A stretch of DNA of 37,703 nucleotides from an uncultured SAR116 cluster alpha proteobacterium (GTDB lineage Bacteria > Pseudomonadota > Alphaproteobacteria > Puniceispirillales > GCA-002684695): NCBI GenBank assembly GCA_902539295.1, contig CACBIM010000017.1, positions 1-37,703 on the forward strand, in the 5' to 3' direction. The position numbers were made by a program, and so were the translations under genes. This document shows positions 26,635 through 34,909 of the stretch, in pieces. The notes below the pieces were generated by a model. The model was not told the DNA's origin, did no database searches, and worked only from the letters and a program-made list of their open reading frames with translations. Position 1 is the stretch's first letter. Every line of letters begins with the position of its first letter.

Positions 26635-27219
26635 TTAAACCCCTAAATACTCTTTATATTTGTCTTTTGGTAAATTAATCTCGCTATTAAAAGTTAAGAT
26701 TATTTTTTTTATTATTAATTCAATATTTACTAAAATCAGAAGGAAAATTCCTACTGGAAGCGACATATACATCCAAGCAAGTTTTATTGATTTTTGCTCA
26801 CCTCCAATTAAATCAAGAGGAATTTTTAATGACGATGAATTAAAAATCCAACCTATATTAATATGTTGCAAACCTAACTGAAAACCAATTAATAGTATGA
26901 CTAAAGATAGAACTAGCAATGAAATAATTAGGATATTTTCAAGAAATCTTGGAAGTAGTTGTGGGAGCATTTCAATAGACACAAATCCTCCCCATCTGTA
27001 AGCTGACGGTGCTATGAAACCTGTCATCCATAGCATCAAAAAACGTGCTAATTCATCTGGCCAAGGTAAAGCATTATTTAGAACATAACGAAAAAAAACT
27101 TGAAGTAAGATAACAATCACCATCAAGAATATAGCTATCCACGCTAAATTTCTTCCTATTTTAAGAACAAAAGAATTTAAAGATTCTAAAATATTATAGA
27201 TTTTGATTAAAAGTCTAAT
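26635..27219 (-). CDS. dctQ: TRAP transporter small permease subunit (ATT start proposed)
   Basis: A four-helix DctQ protein with the family core LLQVFFRYVLNNALPWPDELARFLMLW. Starting at the first TTG/ATG (27126 or 27123) would remove half of helix 1. Reading upstream in frame adds 31 codons (RLLIKIYNILESLNSF, VLKIGRNLAWIAIF) that restore the usual DctQ N-terminus. That region contains no ATG, GTG or TTG. An AAGGAG Shine-Dalgarno sequence (27226-27231) is six bases before an ATT at 27217-27219, which itself follows an in-frame TGA. ATT is therefore proposed as the start, giving 194 residues. It is the first gene of dctQMP. Confidence 0.85.
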   Translation of the reverse strand: MRLLIKIYNILESLNSFVLKIGRNLAWIAIFLMVIVILLQVFFRYVLNNALPWPDELARFLMLWMTGFIAPSAYRWGGFVSIEMLPQLLPRFLENILIISLLVLSLVILLIGFQLGLQHINIGWIFNSSSLKIPLDLIGGEQKSIKLAWMYMSLPVGIFLLILVNIELIIKKIILTFNSEINLPKDKYKEYLGV

Positions 27220-27334
27220 TCAAGTCTCCTTAATCTGTATTTATAAATAAAGTCATATAAAACTATTAACTAAACATTAATTCAAGTTTATTATTAGTTG
27301 ATTAAAAGAAATCTTTAAAAGAAAGTTTGGGTAA
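27220..27334. promoter_or_regulatory. Divergent control region between dctQMP and the Gfo/Idh gene
   Basis: A 115-base AT-rich spacer serving both directions. On the plus strand TTAACT (27266-27271), 17 bases, then TATTAT (27289-27294) could drive the oxidoreductase gene. On the minus strand a TTGAAT overlaps this region with a poorer -10. The shared spacer suggests joint control of the transporter and the enzyme, but no clear operator palindrome was seen. Confidence 0.35.
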
Positions 27335-28417
27335 ATGAGTAATGTAAAATATGCAATTGTTGGGTCAGGAACCATGGGCCAGGAACATATAAAAAATATT
27401 AACCTCATTGATAATGCCGAAGTAGTTGCAATTTGTGACAATCACGAAAAATCAATAAATCAAAGTAAAAAATTATTTAAAAACAAAGTTAATATATTTG
27501 AGAGTCATATCGATCTGATACAAGCTGGAATTGCAGATTCATATATTTTAGCCACACCAAACTTTACACACTTCAATATATTGAAAGATTTATTGAATAC
27601 TAATGCACATCTCTTAGTCGAAAAGCCCTTATGTACGACAGTTGATGACTGTAAAAAATTTAAGAAACTAGCAAAAAATTATCCTGGCATTATTTGGACA
27701 GCAATGGAATATAGATATATGCCGCCTGTCGCCAGATTAATTGAAGAGGTTAATAAAGGTACTATTGGGGACTTAAAAATGTTGTCTATCAGGGAACATA
27801 GATTTCCTTTTCTTGTTAAAGTAAATGATTGGAATAGATTTTCAAGAAATACTGGCGGCACAATGGTTGAAAAATGTTGTCATTTTTTTGATTTAATGAG
27901 GTTGATCTCGAAAAGCGAAGCAATTAGTGTTTTTGCATCTGGTGGTCAAGACTCAAATCACCTTGAAGAGAATTATAATGGGGAGAAACCAGACATTATT
28001 GATAATGCATTTGTGGTTGTTGATTTTGAGAATGGAGTTAGGGCAAATCTTGATCTATGTATGTTTGCTGAAAATTCATATTTTCAAGAAGAGATATGTG
28101 GAGTAGGAGATAAAGGTAAAATTGAAACTTTTGTCCCATCAGATTCTTCTGGCAAAAACTCTTCTGAACTTTCAATTGGACTCAGAGGAGAAGACAAAAT
28201 TCACTCAGAAACAGTTGTTGTTGATAAAGACATTCTCAACGCTGGGAGTCATCATGGTTCAACATTTTATGAGCATAAGAAGTTTATAAAAGCAATCCAA
28301 AAGAATTCTGAAGCTGAAGTTTCTTTGGATGATGGTCTTAAAGCAGTAGCTATAGGACAAGCTGCTGAGTTGTCGATTATTGAAAAGAGAGTGGTCTTAC
28401 TTAGTGAATTATTATAA
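27335..28417 (+). CDS. Gfo/Idh/MocA family NAD-dependent oxidoreductase (candidate GH188-like sulfoquinovosidase)
   Basis: A 360-residue two-domain protein. The N-terminal Rossmann motif is YAIVGSGTMGQEH (6-18), followed by EKPLCTT (96-102) and the substrate-domain segment GGTMVEKCCHFFDLMRL (174-190), which carries the family's His/Asp positions. Members oxidise or epimerise sugars, and some (GH109, GH188) use NAD for glycoside hydrolysis. GH188 enzymes are NAD-dependent sulfoquinovosidases, as I recall. Divergence from a TRAP importer beside YihT/YihV/SlcC-like genes makes that activity an attractive guess, but the sequence alone does not separate it from an inositol- or sugar-dehydrogenase-like role. 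The 165 bases after it, up to the FecR gene, are AT-rich with no recognised gene. Confidence 0.82.
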   Translation: MSNVKYAIVGSGTMGQEHIKNINLIDNAEVVAICDNHEKSINQSKKLFKNKVNIFESHIDLIQAGIADSYILATPNFTHFNILKDLLNTNAHLLVEKPLCTTVDDCKKFKKLAKNYPGIIWTAMEYRYMPPVARLIEEVNKGTIGDLKMLSIREHRFPFLVKVNDWNRFSRNTGGTMVEKCCHFFDLMRLISKSEAISVFASGGQDSNHLEENYNGEKPDIIDNAFVVVDFENGVRANLDLCMFAENSYFQEEICGVGDKGKIETFVPSDSSGKNSSELSIGLRGEDKIHSETVVVDKDILNAGSHHGSTFYEHKKFIKAIQKNSEAEVSLDDGLKAVAIGQAAELSIIEKRVVLLSELL

Positions 28418-28582
28418 TGATAATTTGAAAAAATATTCTGTTTAATTTGAGTTTTTAAAAACAATTCATTTAAATATAATATATAATATTTACTATTTAT
28501 TAAATTTAAAATAGATTTTAATCAGGCGTCTTTAAAAATTTAAATAAATTATTTAATTTATTTTACAGAGGGAAATCAGTTT

Positions 28583-31500
28583 ATGACTTTAACACTAAGA
28601 TTTCATAAATTTTTATTTATAATATTATTTATAATTTTTTTTCCTTTATTATCATTTGCAGATGAATTCGAGATATTGTCGGTTAAAGGAATAGTTGAAT
28701 TATCAACTGACCAAAAAAATTGGCAAAAGGCTTCACCTCCTCAAAAAATTAATTCTGGGACTTGGATTAGAACAGGGCCTTCTGCTTCTGCTGCTCTTGT
28801 TTTGCCTAATAAAACCCAGACAAGAATTGCTAAGAATTCTGAATTACTTTTAAAATCAAAAGAAAAAAAATCTGAAGTAAAACTTAAACTTGGAAAACTT
28901 TGGTCAAAGACTAACAAAAAGCCTGTAGAATTAAAAATCAATGCGCCCAATGCGGTCGCTTCTATAAGAGGGACAGAGTGGGTTGTAGAAGTTGATGATA
29001 ATGGAGAGTCATCACTCGCAGTTATGGAAGGTGCAATTCAACTTGCATCTTCGAGTGGGGATAATAAAAGTGTTGAATCAGGATCTGTCGCTTCTGTAAG
29101 TAAATCTGGTCAAATCACTTTAGTCAAATTAGTAAATCCAAAAGAGTACTTACAATTTGTATATAGATATCGTGTAGAGCCTCTAGCATACTTACCCATT
29201 GAAATATTTTCAGATGAATCAAGGTCAATTATAAGGAGACTTGGAGCAGGTTCGGAAAATTTTAAAAGTAGTGATAGTTTGTTAGCAAAAAGTCTCAAAA
29301 AAGGGATTTTACCTAAAAAACATAAAAAAATTCCTCAAGGATTATACAAATTAGTTGGTTTTGCCAATAATGATGAAATTGGAAAAATCCTTGACTTCAC
29401 TCCCCCAGATAATTGGCCGAAAGAATGGACAAATTGGTTAGATCTTTTAAAAGTTGAGTGCTTGTTAGCTCTAGGAGAAGATAAACAGGCAACAAATATT
29501 TTAGCTAATTTAGAAAACAATTTTTCAAGTAATTTTATTAGAGTGAAACAACTAACTTCACTTGGTAAAATTGATGATGCAAGAGATTTAGCATTTGAAT
29601 TACTCAAGCTGGATACTAAGTCAGTTCACCTCCCATATGCTCTTGGTGAGATTGAAGAGGCTGCTGGAAATTTAGATCAAGCATATCAATATTATAAGTC
29701 TGCTCATATTTTAGCAGAACATTGGTTATTGCCTTTACTAAAGCTTGCATCAGTATCAATGACAATTGGCAAATATGATGAAGCAAATTTTTGGTTGCAA
29801 AAAGCAGAAGTATTAGATTCAAAAAATCTCTCAACAATTGCTCGTAAAGCTGAATTTTATAGTTTAAGAAATAATTTATTTGAAACCTCTCAAGCTTTGG
29901 AAACTCTTTTTGAGAGTGGAGATGCAGATTTTGAAGCTTACACTGCTGCTGGAATTAATGAGCTAAAAAAAGGCAATCCTGATGAAGCTTTGTCGTTACT
30001 TATAGATGCTACATCTTTGGAAAGAAATTATTCCAGAGCATATGCATTTTTAGCAGTTGCGCATCTTCATGCTGGTGAACCTGAAATTGCTTTTCGTCAA
30101 CTTGAAATGGCAGAAAGTTTAGATCCAAATGATCCACTTCCAAATATAATTGCGTCTCAGATACATGCGGGTCTTTTTCAAACTGAGAAAGCAATATCAC
30201 AAGCTGAGAAAGTAAAAGAAAAATCTGGAAGTGAAAGAACTTATGGGCAGCTTGCGAACGATCAACAAGGTGGTGCAAATGTTGGAAGAAGGTTTTTAGA
30301 AGTTGGTTTGCCAATGCAAGCTCTTGAGGCTTCAATTAAAACTAAAAAAACAGCATGGGCTGGTAGTTATTTATTTGATGCAGCTACTGCAGAAAGTAAT
30401 TTAGAAAGAAACTCAAAATATATAGTTGGTTTTATTTTGGACAGCCAGACCTTTGGTTCTCGAAGAGATGCAGCGGATGTAATACTTAAGCAAGGCGAGT
30501 ATGGTTATACAGAATACGGAATAGCTGCAGGTGCTGAAGATTACGATTTGTCCTATAAATTTGGTAAAAATGGTAGAACAGTCGAAGGAGATAAAGAGTA
30601 TAGTTATCTATATGACATAGGTGCTTTTGGTGTACAGAGAGATTCTTACAATCCAACTGATGATACTGATAATTCTATAGCTGCTCTTGGATTTATGGGT
30701 TTAGGTTGGCGTGAAAACTTTGATGTAAATAAATTCTTTACAGCTAATATAGTCCCTTTTTATTCTGACAGTTCCTATCCTGTAAGAGATAATACCCTTC
30801 GTTTAGATTATGGAGCATCAAAAAGAGTTGATGAGTTTACAAGACTTTTTCACCTTGGATTTGAAGCTGGTGATGCAAATGTTGATATTATAGTTGAGGG
30901 AGGTTGTAGAGGAAAAGATAATCAGGAAACATCAGCTTTTGAAGGTGGTTTTGCTGAGTTAGGAAGGGAAACTGATTATGGAATTCTTTCTTGGAGCATA
31001 GAAGCATCTAATAGAAATGCATCTTCAAACTATTTAGTAAACCATCCATCTGGTGGTAATTGTACCGACTTGGCTTTAACTAGAGGTAATTATTCAACTC
31101 GAAATGAAAACATAGATAATACCGAATACGATTTTATTTACACCGGAGCTCTCGAAAGAAAAATCAGTAATGGAAAAGCCTTTATTAGATTGAGAGGATA
31201 TAATTATCAACATGATTTTGATCAATCATTACTATTAAATGGAACTTCACAGACACCATTTTTATCTAATGCAGATAAAAATTTCATAAAGCCTTCAGTA
31301 GGTATTTCTTCTCGTTTTGGAGATAATAATGTACGTATCGCATATATTGAAGATTATCATCCATTAAGCCAGGCTTCATTGTCAATAGAAGATACTGCAG
31401 GTGTTCCTACCCGTTTTGAATTTATGAACCCAGGTGGCAGAATAACCCAAGGTTCTTTGAGGCTTTCTAGAAAACTAAACAATAATCTTCATTTATTTGC

Positions 31501-32044
31501 ATATCACGACGTTTTTGAAATTTATAATAATCCAATTTATAAAGTTTTAAGAGAACAATGGAATGCGGACCTATTAGAAAATTTTACGCTTGATAAATAT
31601 GAAAATCCTAACGTTAATGAATTATTAAATGCCAGCAGTGATTTTGCTGCGGCTGACTTTATTTCAACTGGAATAACAATTGAAAAATCATTTATTAACA
31701 ATTGGTCTTTTTCATCAGGAATTCAGATTTGGGAAGCAGATGAAATAAATCATCCAAACTTTGATCAAGGTGGATTATATGGCCGAGTTGTAAATCTCCC
31801 TGAAACATTATTATACTTTGGTTTTACTAGATCAGCTTATGGAGGTATTTTGTCTGGCCGTATTAAGTCAGAACAGTCATTAGTAAGAACTGCTATGGGG
31901 GTGCCATTTGATCAAGATCTTTATGATTTTAAGTTTGTTAGGGGCTTAAAAGATACTAATGGACAGATGTCCCTTGGTGTTTCTGGTGGATTTGATGACA
32001 GTAATGATCACAAAATTTCTTATAAGTACAGGGTATTCTTTTAA
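28583..32044 (+). CDS. Outer-membrane protein with FecR domain, TPR repeats and C-terminal beta-barrel
   Basis: A 1153-residue exported protein. The signal peptide is residues 1-26 (ends PLLSFA, then DEFE). A FecR-type domain occupies about 28-165 (GTWIRTGPSASAALVLPN, NAPNAVASIRGTEWVVEV). TPR-like helical repeats follow at roughly 350-545 (for example GNLDQAYQYYKSAHIL, GKYDEANFWLQKAEVLD, GEPEIAFRQLEMAESLDPND). From about 590 the sequence becomes aromatic-rich alternating strands ending in YKYRVFF, whose terminal Phe is the signal for BAM-dependent barrel insertion. FecR domains are normally periplasmic signal transducers, so here the sensor may be tied directly to a barrel. The stop overlaps the adenylate cyclase start by one base. 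A GAGGGA Shine-Dalgarno sequence supports the ATG. Confidence 0.8.
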   Translation: MTLTLRFHKFLFIILFIIFFPLLSFADEFEILSVKGIVELSTDQKNWQKASPPQKINSGTWIRTGPSASAALVLPNKTQTRIAKNSELLLKSKEKKSEVKLKLGKLWSKTNKKPVELKINAPNAVASIRGTEWVVEVDDNGESSLAVMEGAIQLASSSGDNKSVESGSVASVSKSGQITLVKLVNPKEYLQFVYRYRVEPLAYLPIEIFSDESRSIIRRLGAGSENFKSSDSLLAKSLKKGILPKKHKKIPQGLYKLVGFANNDEIGKILDFTPPDNWPKEWTNWLDLLKVECLLALGEDKQATNILANLENNFSSNFIRVKQLTSLGKIDDARDLAFELLKLDTKSVHLPYALGEIEEAAGNLDQAYQYYKSAHILAEHWLLPLLKLASVSMTIGKYDEANFWLQKAEVLDSKNLSTIARKAEFYSLRNNLFETSQALETLFESGDADFEAYTAAGINELKKGNPDEALSLLIDATSLERNYSRAYAFLAVAHLHAGEPEIAFRQLEMAESLDPNDPLPNIIASQIHAGLFQTEKAISQAEKVKEKSGSERTYGQLANDQQGGANVGRRFLEVGLPMQALEASIKTKKTAWAGSYLFDAATAESNLERNSKYIVGFILDSQTFGSRRDAADVILKQGEYGYTEYGIAAGAEDYDLSYKFGKNGRTVEGDKEYSYLYDIGAFGVQRDSYNPTDDTDNSIAALGFMGLGWRENFDVNKFFTANIVPFYSDSSYPVRDNTLRLDYGASKRVDEFTRLFHLGFEAGDANVDIIVEGGCRGKDNQETSAFEGGFAELGRETDYGILSWSIEASNRNASSNYLVNHPSGGNCTDLALTRGNYSTRNENIDNTEYDFIYTGALERKISNGKAFIRLRGYNYQHDFDQSLLLNGTSQTPFLSNADKNFIKPSVGISSRFGDNNVRIAYIEDYHPLSQASLSIEDTAGVPTRFEFMNPGGRITQGSLRLSRKLNNNLHLFAYHDVFEIYNNPIYKVLREQWNADLLENFTLDKYENPNVNELLNASSDFAAADFISTGITIEKSFINNWSFSSGIQIWEADEINHPNFDQGGLYGRVVNLPETLLYFGFTRSAYGGILSGRIKSEQSLVRTAMGVPFDQDLYDFKFVRGLKDTNGQMSLGVSGGFDDSNDHKISYKYRVFF

Positions 32045-34038
32045 TGAATTTAGTAGGTAAGCAGTTTTATATTGCCTTACTTTCATCAATTGTAGGTGCT
32101 GTTTTAACAGTTTTTATTCTAAATGGCGCTCTCCAGAGAATTAGTATAGATGTTTTAAATTATTTTTTAGCTTCAGAAAAAACTTCTGGAGAAATTGTTG
32201 TTGTTGGTATAGATGACAGCTCTTTTTCAGCTTTGGATGAATCTGTTGGAAGATGGCCATGGCCAAGATGGATACACGGCGATTTAGTTGATATTTTAGA
32301 TCAATATGGTGCAAGTCAAATAATATTTGATGTAATTTTTTCCGAAACTTCAGAAGAAGAAATGGACCTCTATTTTGCTGAAGCAATTGGAAGGGCACAA
32401 AGAGTAATTCTAGCTTCTGATTTATCTGAAGTTCAAAATGACTACATTAGCGGCATTATTGAATCAAGGCCTTTACCTTTATTTGAGGAATATGGAGCAG
32501 AGGTTGGTTTAGCTGGTGTTGATATGGATGCAGATAGAGTAATTAGATATCACCCTTATTATCCAGATTATCCTAATACACTTTCATCCCTAGGTTCTAA
32601 AATTGAAATTGGTAAGATAATACCGCAAAGCAGGATTTTAAGATATGCCGGACCTGATCATACCTTCCCATATTTAAGTTATTATCAATTGTTCATTGAG
32701 GATGGCGTGCCAGAGGGTTTTTTGAAGGATAAAATTGTTTTAATTGGTTTGGATGCGAAGGCATCAGCTGATGTCCAAAAAAGTCAACAAGATTCATTTC
32801 CTACACCTTTTACAAGATTTAATGCAAGACAGACACCAGGAGTTGAAATTCATGCCAATCTTCTTGATAATCTTATTCAAGACAATTGGGTTTCAAACCC
32901 TCCAAATTCTCATAAAATTTTAATAGTGATCATAATGACCATTATTAGTGTTGCTGTTTCTGCATCTTGGAGGCCAACTTTAACACTTTTACTTGGCCTT
33001 GGTGCTAATATTTGCCTAAGTGGTTTCAGCTTTTATTTTTGGACTGAAGGCTATTACTTAAATTTTTTACTTGGTTTGCCAACTTTTATAATCTCTTACG
33101 TTGCAGCAGGTGGTCATGCTTATTTAACTGAAGGCCGGCAAAAAAGGCAAATAAAAGGTGCATTCGGTCAATATCTTTCCCCGGCAATGGTTGATACTTT
33201 AATTGCTGATCCTGAAAAGCTAAAATTAGGAGGTGAAAGAAGAAAAATGACAATCATGTTTTGCGACGTGAGAGGTTTTACAACTATATCAGAAGCTCTA
33301 AAAGATACACCTGAAAAACTAACAGAAATAATTAATATTTTACTTACTAGCCTTACTAAAGACGTTTTAGAATGTAATGGGACAATTGATAAATATATGG
33401 GTGATTGCATAATGGCGTTTTGGAATGCGCCGCTTGAAGATGGCAAACATGCCTGTAATGCTGTCGAGGCTGCTAGAAGAATGATTTTAACTATGGAAAG
33501 AGTTAATCAAGAGTTGAAAGATAGTGGTAAGTCTCAGTTTGATCTAAAAATTGGAGTTGGATTGGGTACTGGATATTGCGTTGTTGGGAATATGGGATCT
33601 GATCAAAGGTTTGATTATACAGTTCTTGGTGATGTTGTTAATCTTTCGTCAAGGCTTGAAGGTCAGACCAAAACTTATGGTATGACAGCAGTTTTATCAA
33701 GTTATACAGTTGATGAACTGGAGGAAAGTAATGAAGAAATATTAGATAATATCGTTGAAATTGATAAAATAAGGGTTAAGGGTAAAAAGGATCCTGAAAT
33801 AATTTTTGGATTAGCATCAGAAAAAATTTCTAGTGATGAAAAACAATGTGTAAAAAAATATTTACAAGCTTTCAGGGAAGGTGATTTAAAAAAAGCATTG
33901 TCTGAGCTTGATAACTTAAGTAATATAAACAAACAAATGAAAGATTTCTCTTCTTTGATGAAGGAAAGAATAACAGAGCTTCAAATAACAGGTTTACCAG
34001 AAAATTGGGAAGGAGTTTATGAGGCAACGTCAAAATAA
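32044..34038 (+). CDS. CHASE2-domain class III adenylate cyclase
   Basis: A 664-residue inner-membrane enzyme. One N-terminal helix (about 8-28) precedes a periplasmic CHASE2 domain (about 45-285: VVVGIDDSSF, GRWPWPRWIHGDLVDIL, VEIHANLLDNLI). Three helices (about 291-360) are followed by a cytoplasmic cyclase domain (about 400-570). Metal ligands Asp408 (FCDVRGFT) and Asp454 (DKYMGD), adenine-selecting Lys450 and Asp524 (RFDYTVLGD), and transition-state Asn533/Arg537 (VVNLSSRL) are all present. It should therefore be an active adenylate rather than guanylate cyclase. A short helical tail (from about 600) follows. It is translationally coupled to the FecR/barrel gene, which suggests that protein or its ligand is the CHASE2 input. 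Confidence 0.92.
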   Translation: MNLVGKQFYIALLSSIVGAVLTVFILNGALQRISIDVLNYFLASEKTSGEIVVVGIDDSSFSALDESVGRWPWPRWIHGDLVDILDQYGASQIIFDVIFSETSEEEMDLYFAEAIGRAQRVILASDLSEVQNDYISGIIESRPLPLFEEYGAEVGLAGVDMDADRVIRYHPYYPDYPNTLSSLGSKIEIGKIIPQSRILRYAGPDHTFPYLSYYQLFIEDGVPEGFLKDKIVLIGLDAKASADVQKSQQDSFPTPFTRFNARQTPGVEIHANLLDNLIQDNWVSNPPNSHKILIVIIMTIISVAVSASWRPTLTLLLGLGANICLSGFSFYFWTEGYYLNFLLGLPTFIISYVAAGGHAYLTEGRQKRQIKGAFGQYLSPAMVDTLIADPEKLKLGGERRKMTIMFCDVRGFTTISEALKDTPEKLTEIINILLTSLTKDVLECNGTIDKYMGDCIMAFWNAPLEDGKHACNAVEAARRMILTMERVNQELKDSGKSQFDLKIGVGLGTGYCVVGNMGSDQRFDYTVLGDVVNLSSRLEGQTKTYGMTAVLSSYTVDELEESNEEILDNIVEIDKIRVKGKKDPEIIFGLASEKISSDEKQCVKKYLQAFREGDLKKALSELDNLSNINKQMKDFSSLMKERITELQITGLPENWEGVYEATSK

Positions 34039-34086
34039 TTTTTGGTTTAGATATGATGCATAAATTTTATCATAAGGGTATTTGAA

Positions 34087-34773
34087 ATGTTGGAAGGGTT
34101 GCAAAAAGTTGAGGTTTTTAAACGTTGCAACAAAGAGTTAATTGAAAACATCTCTAATAATATACATATCAAAAATGTTCCATCTGACACAACGATTTTA
34201 AACCATGGTGATGACACAAAGCATGTTTATGTAATCCTAGAAGGCTCTGTAATCATTACCCAACTTGCAGAAGATGGAAAAATTGTTGGTCTTGAGCTTG
34301 TAAAATCTGGAGGAAGTTTTGGTGAAATGTCTGCAATCGATGGATCAAAAAGATCTGCCTCTGTAATTTCTTTAGGCAATGTTAAACTAGGTATCATAAA
34401 CTATACCTTTTTTAGAAATAATATTTTGGAGGATGCTGATTTTTGTAGATCTTTGTTAGTCAAATTTACAAGAATAGTAAGAAGATCCAATCAACAAATT
34501 TTTAGCCTTGCTACCGCTAATGCTAGGAAAAGATTGTTGCTTCAGATGGTCCGTCTTTCATCAATTGACAAGACAAACCCAACTGTGATGGTTCTTGAAA
34601 AAGGATTATCTCATAATGCGATTGGTTCTTTTGCCGGTATTTCAAGAGAAACAGTCACAAGGTTAATTAGTGAATTAAAATTAAGCAACATCATTTGGTC
34701 TAGTGAAACCGGAAATTTAGAGATGAATATAGAAAAGGTTTATAAAGAATTAAAATCTTTATTGAACACTTAA
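34087..34773 (+). CDS. CRP/FNR family transcriptional regulator
   Basis: A 228-residue regulator. The cNMP-binding domain has the phosphate-binding cassette SFGEMSAIDGSKRSASV (77-93) with Gly79/Glu80 and Arg89/Ser90, the residues that hold cAMP in E. coli CRP. A C-terminal winged helix-turn-helix follows (LSHNAIGSFAGISRETVTRLISELK, about 174-198). No FNR-type cysteine cluster is present. It starts 48 bases after the adenylate cyclase and is probably its effector. A GTGA-N6-TCAC palindrome lies just downstream, in front of the surface-protein gene. Confidence 0.92.
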   Translation: MLEGLQKVEVFKRCNKELIENISNNIHIKNVPSDTTILNHGDDTKHVYVILEGSVIITQLAEDGKIVGLELVKSGGSFGEMSAIDGSKRSASVISLGNVKLGIINYTFFRNNILEDADFCRSLLVKFTRIVRRSNQQIFSLATANARKRLLLQMVRLSSIDKTNPTVMVLEKGLSHNAIGSFAGISRETVTRLISELKLSNIIWSSETGNLEMNIEKVYKELKSLLNT

Positions 34774-34820
34774 TTTAATTTCCAAGGTTATATTTTTAAT
34801 AATCAAAAATTTTAATTTAG

Positions 34821-34834
34821 GTGATTTTAATCAC
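34821..34834. promoter_or_regulatory. CRP-type operator (GTGA-N6-TCAC)
   Basis: GTGATTTTAATCAC is an exact match to the conserved core of the CRP site (TGTGA-N6-TCACA), missing only the outermost T and A. It lies in the 136-base gap after the CRP-like gene and is centred about 65 bases before the predicted transcription start of the large surface-protein gene, near a class I activator position. Confidence 0.6.
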
Positions 34835-34856
34835 TTTATTTTCCATCTTTTTATGT

Positions 34857-34886
34857 TTTACTAAAACCAAAGAAATATGTTATAAT
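34857..34886 (+). promoter_or_regulatory. Extended -10 promoter of the surface-protein gene
   Basis: TATAAT (34881-34886) preceded by TGT gives an extended -10. TTTACT (34857-34862), 18 bases upstream, is a weak -35. A weak -35 with a CRP-type palindrome upstream is the usual layout of an activator-dependent promoter. The start codon is about 24 bases downstream of the -10. Confidence 0.55.
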
Positions 34887-34909
34887 TTACCTATTATGTA
34901 GGTGTTGAT

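Noticed and set aside
28418-28582. Palindrome GTTTTT/AAAAAC after the Gfo/Idh gene as a terminator
   Set aside because: The stem is pure A/T apart from single G/C ends and has no proper loop or T-run.
34052-34074. Inverted repeat TATGAT-N11-ATCATA just before the CRP-like gene
   Set aside because: Arms are short and AT-rich and the spacing fits neither CRP (N6) nor FNR (N4). Autoregulation is possible but unsupported.
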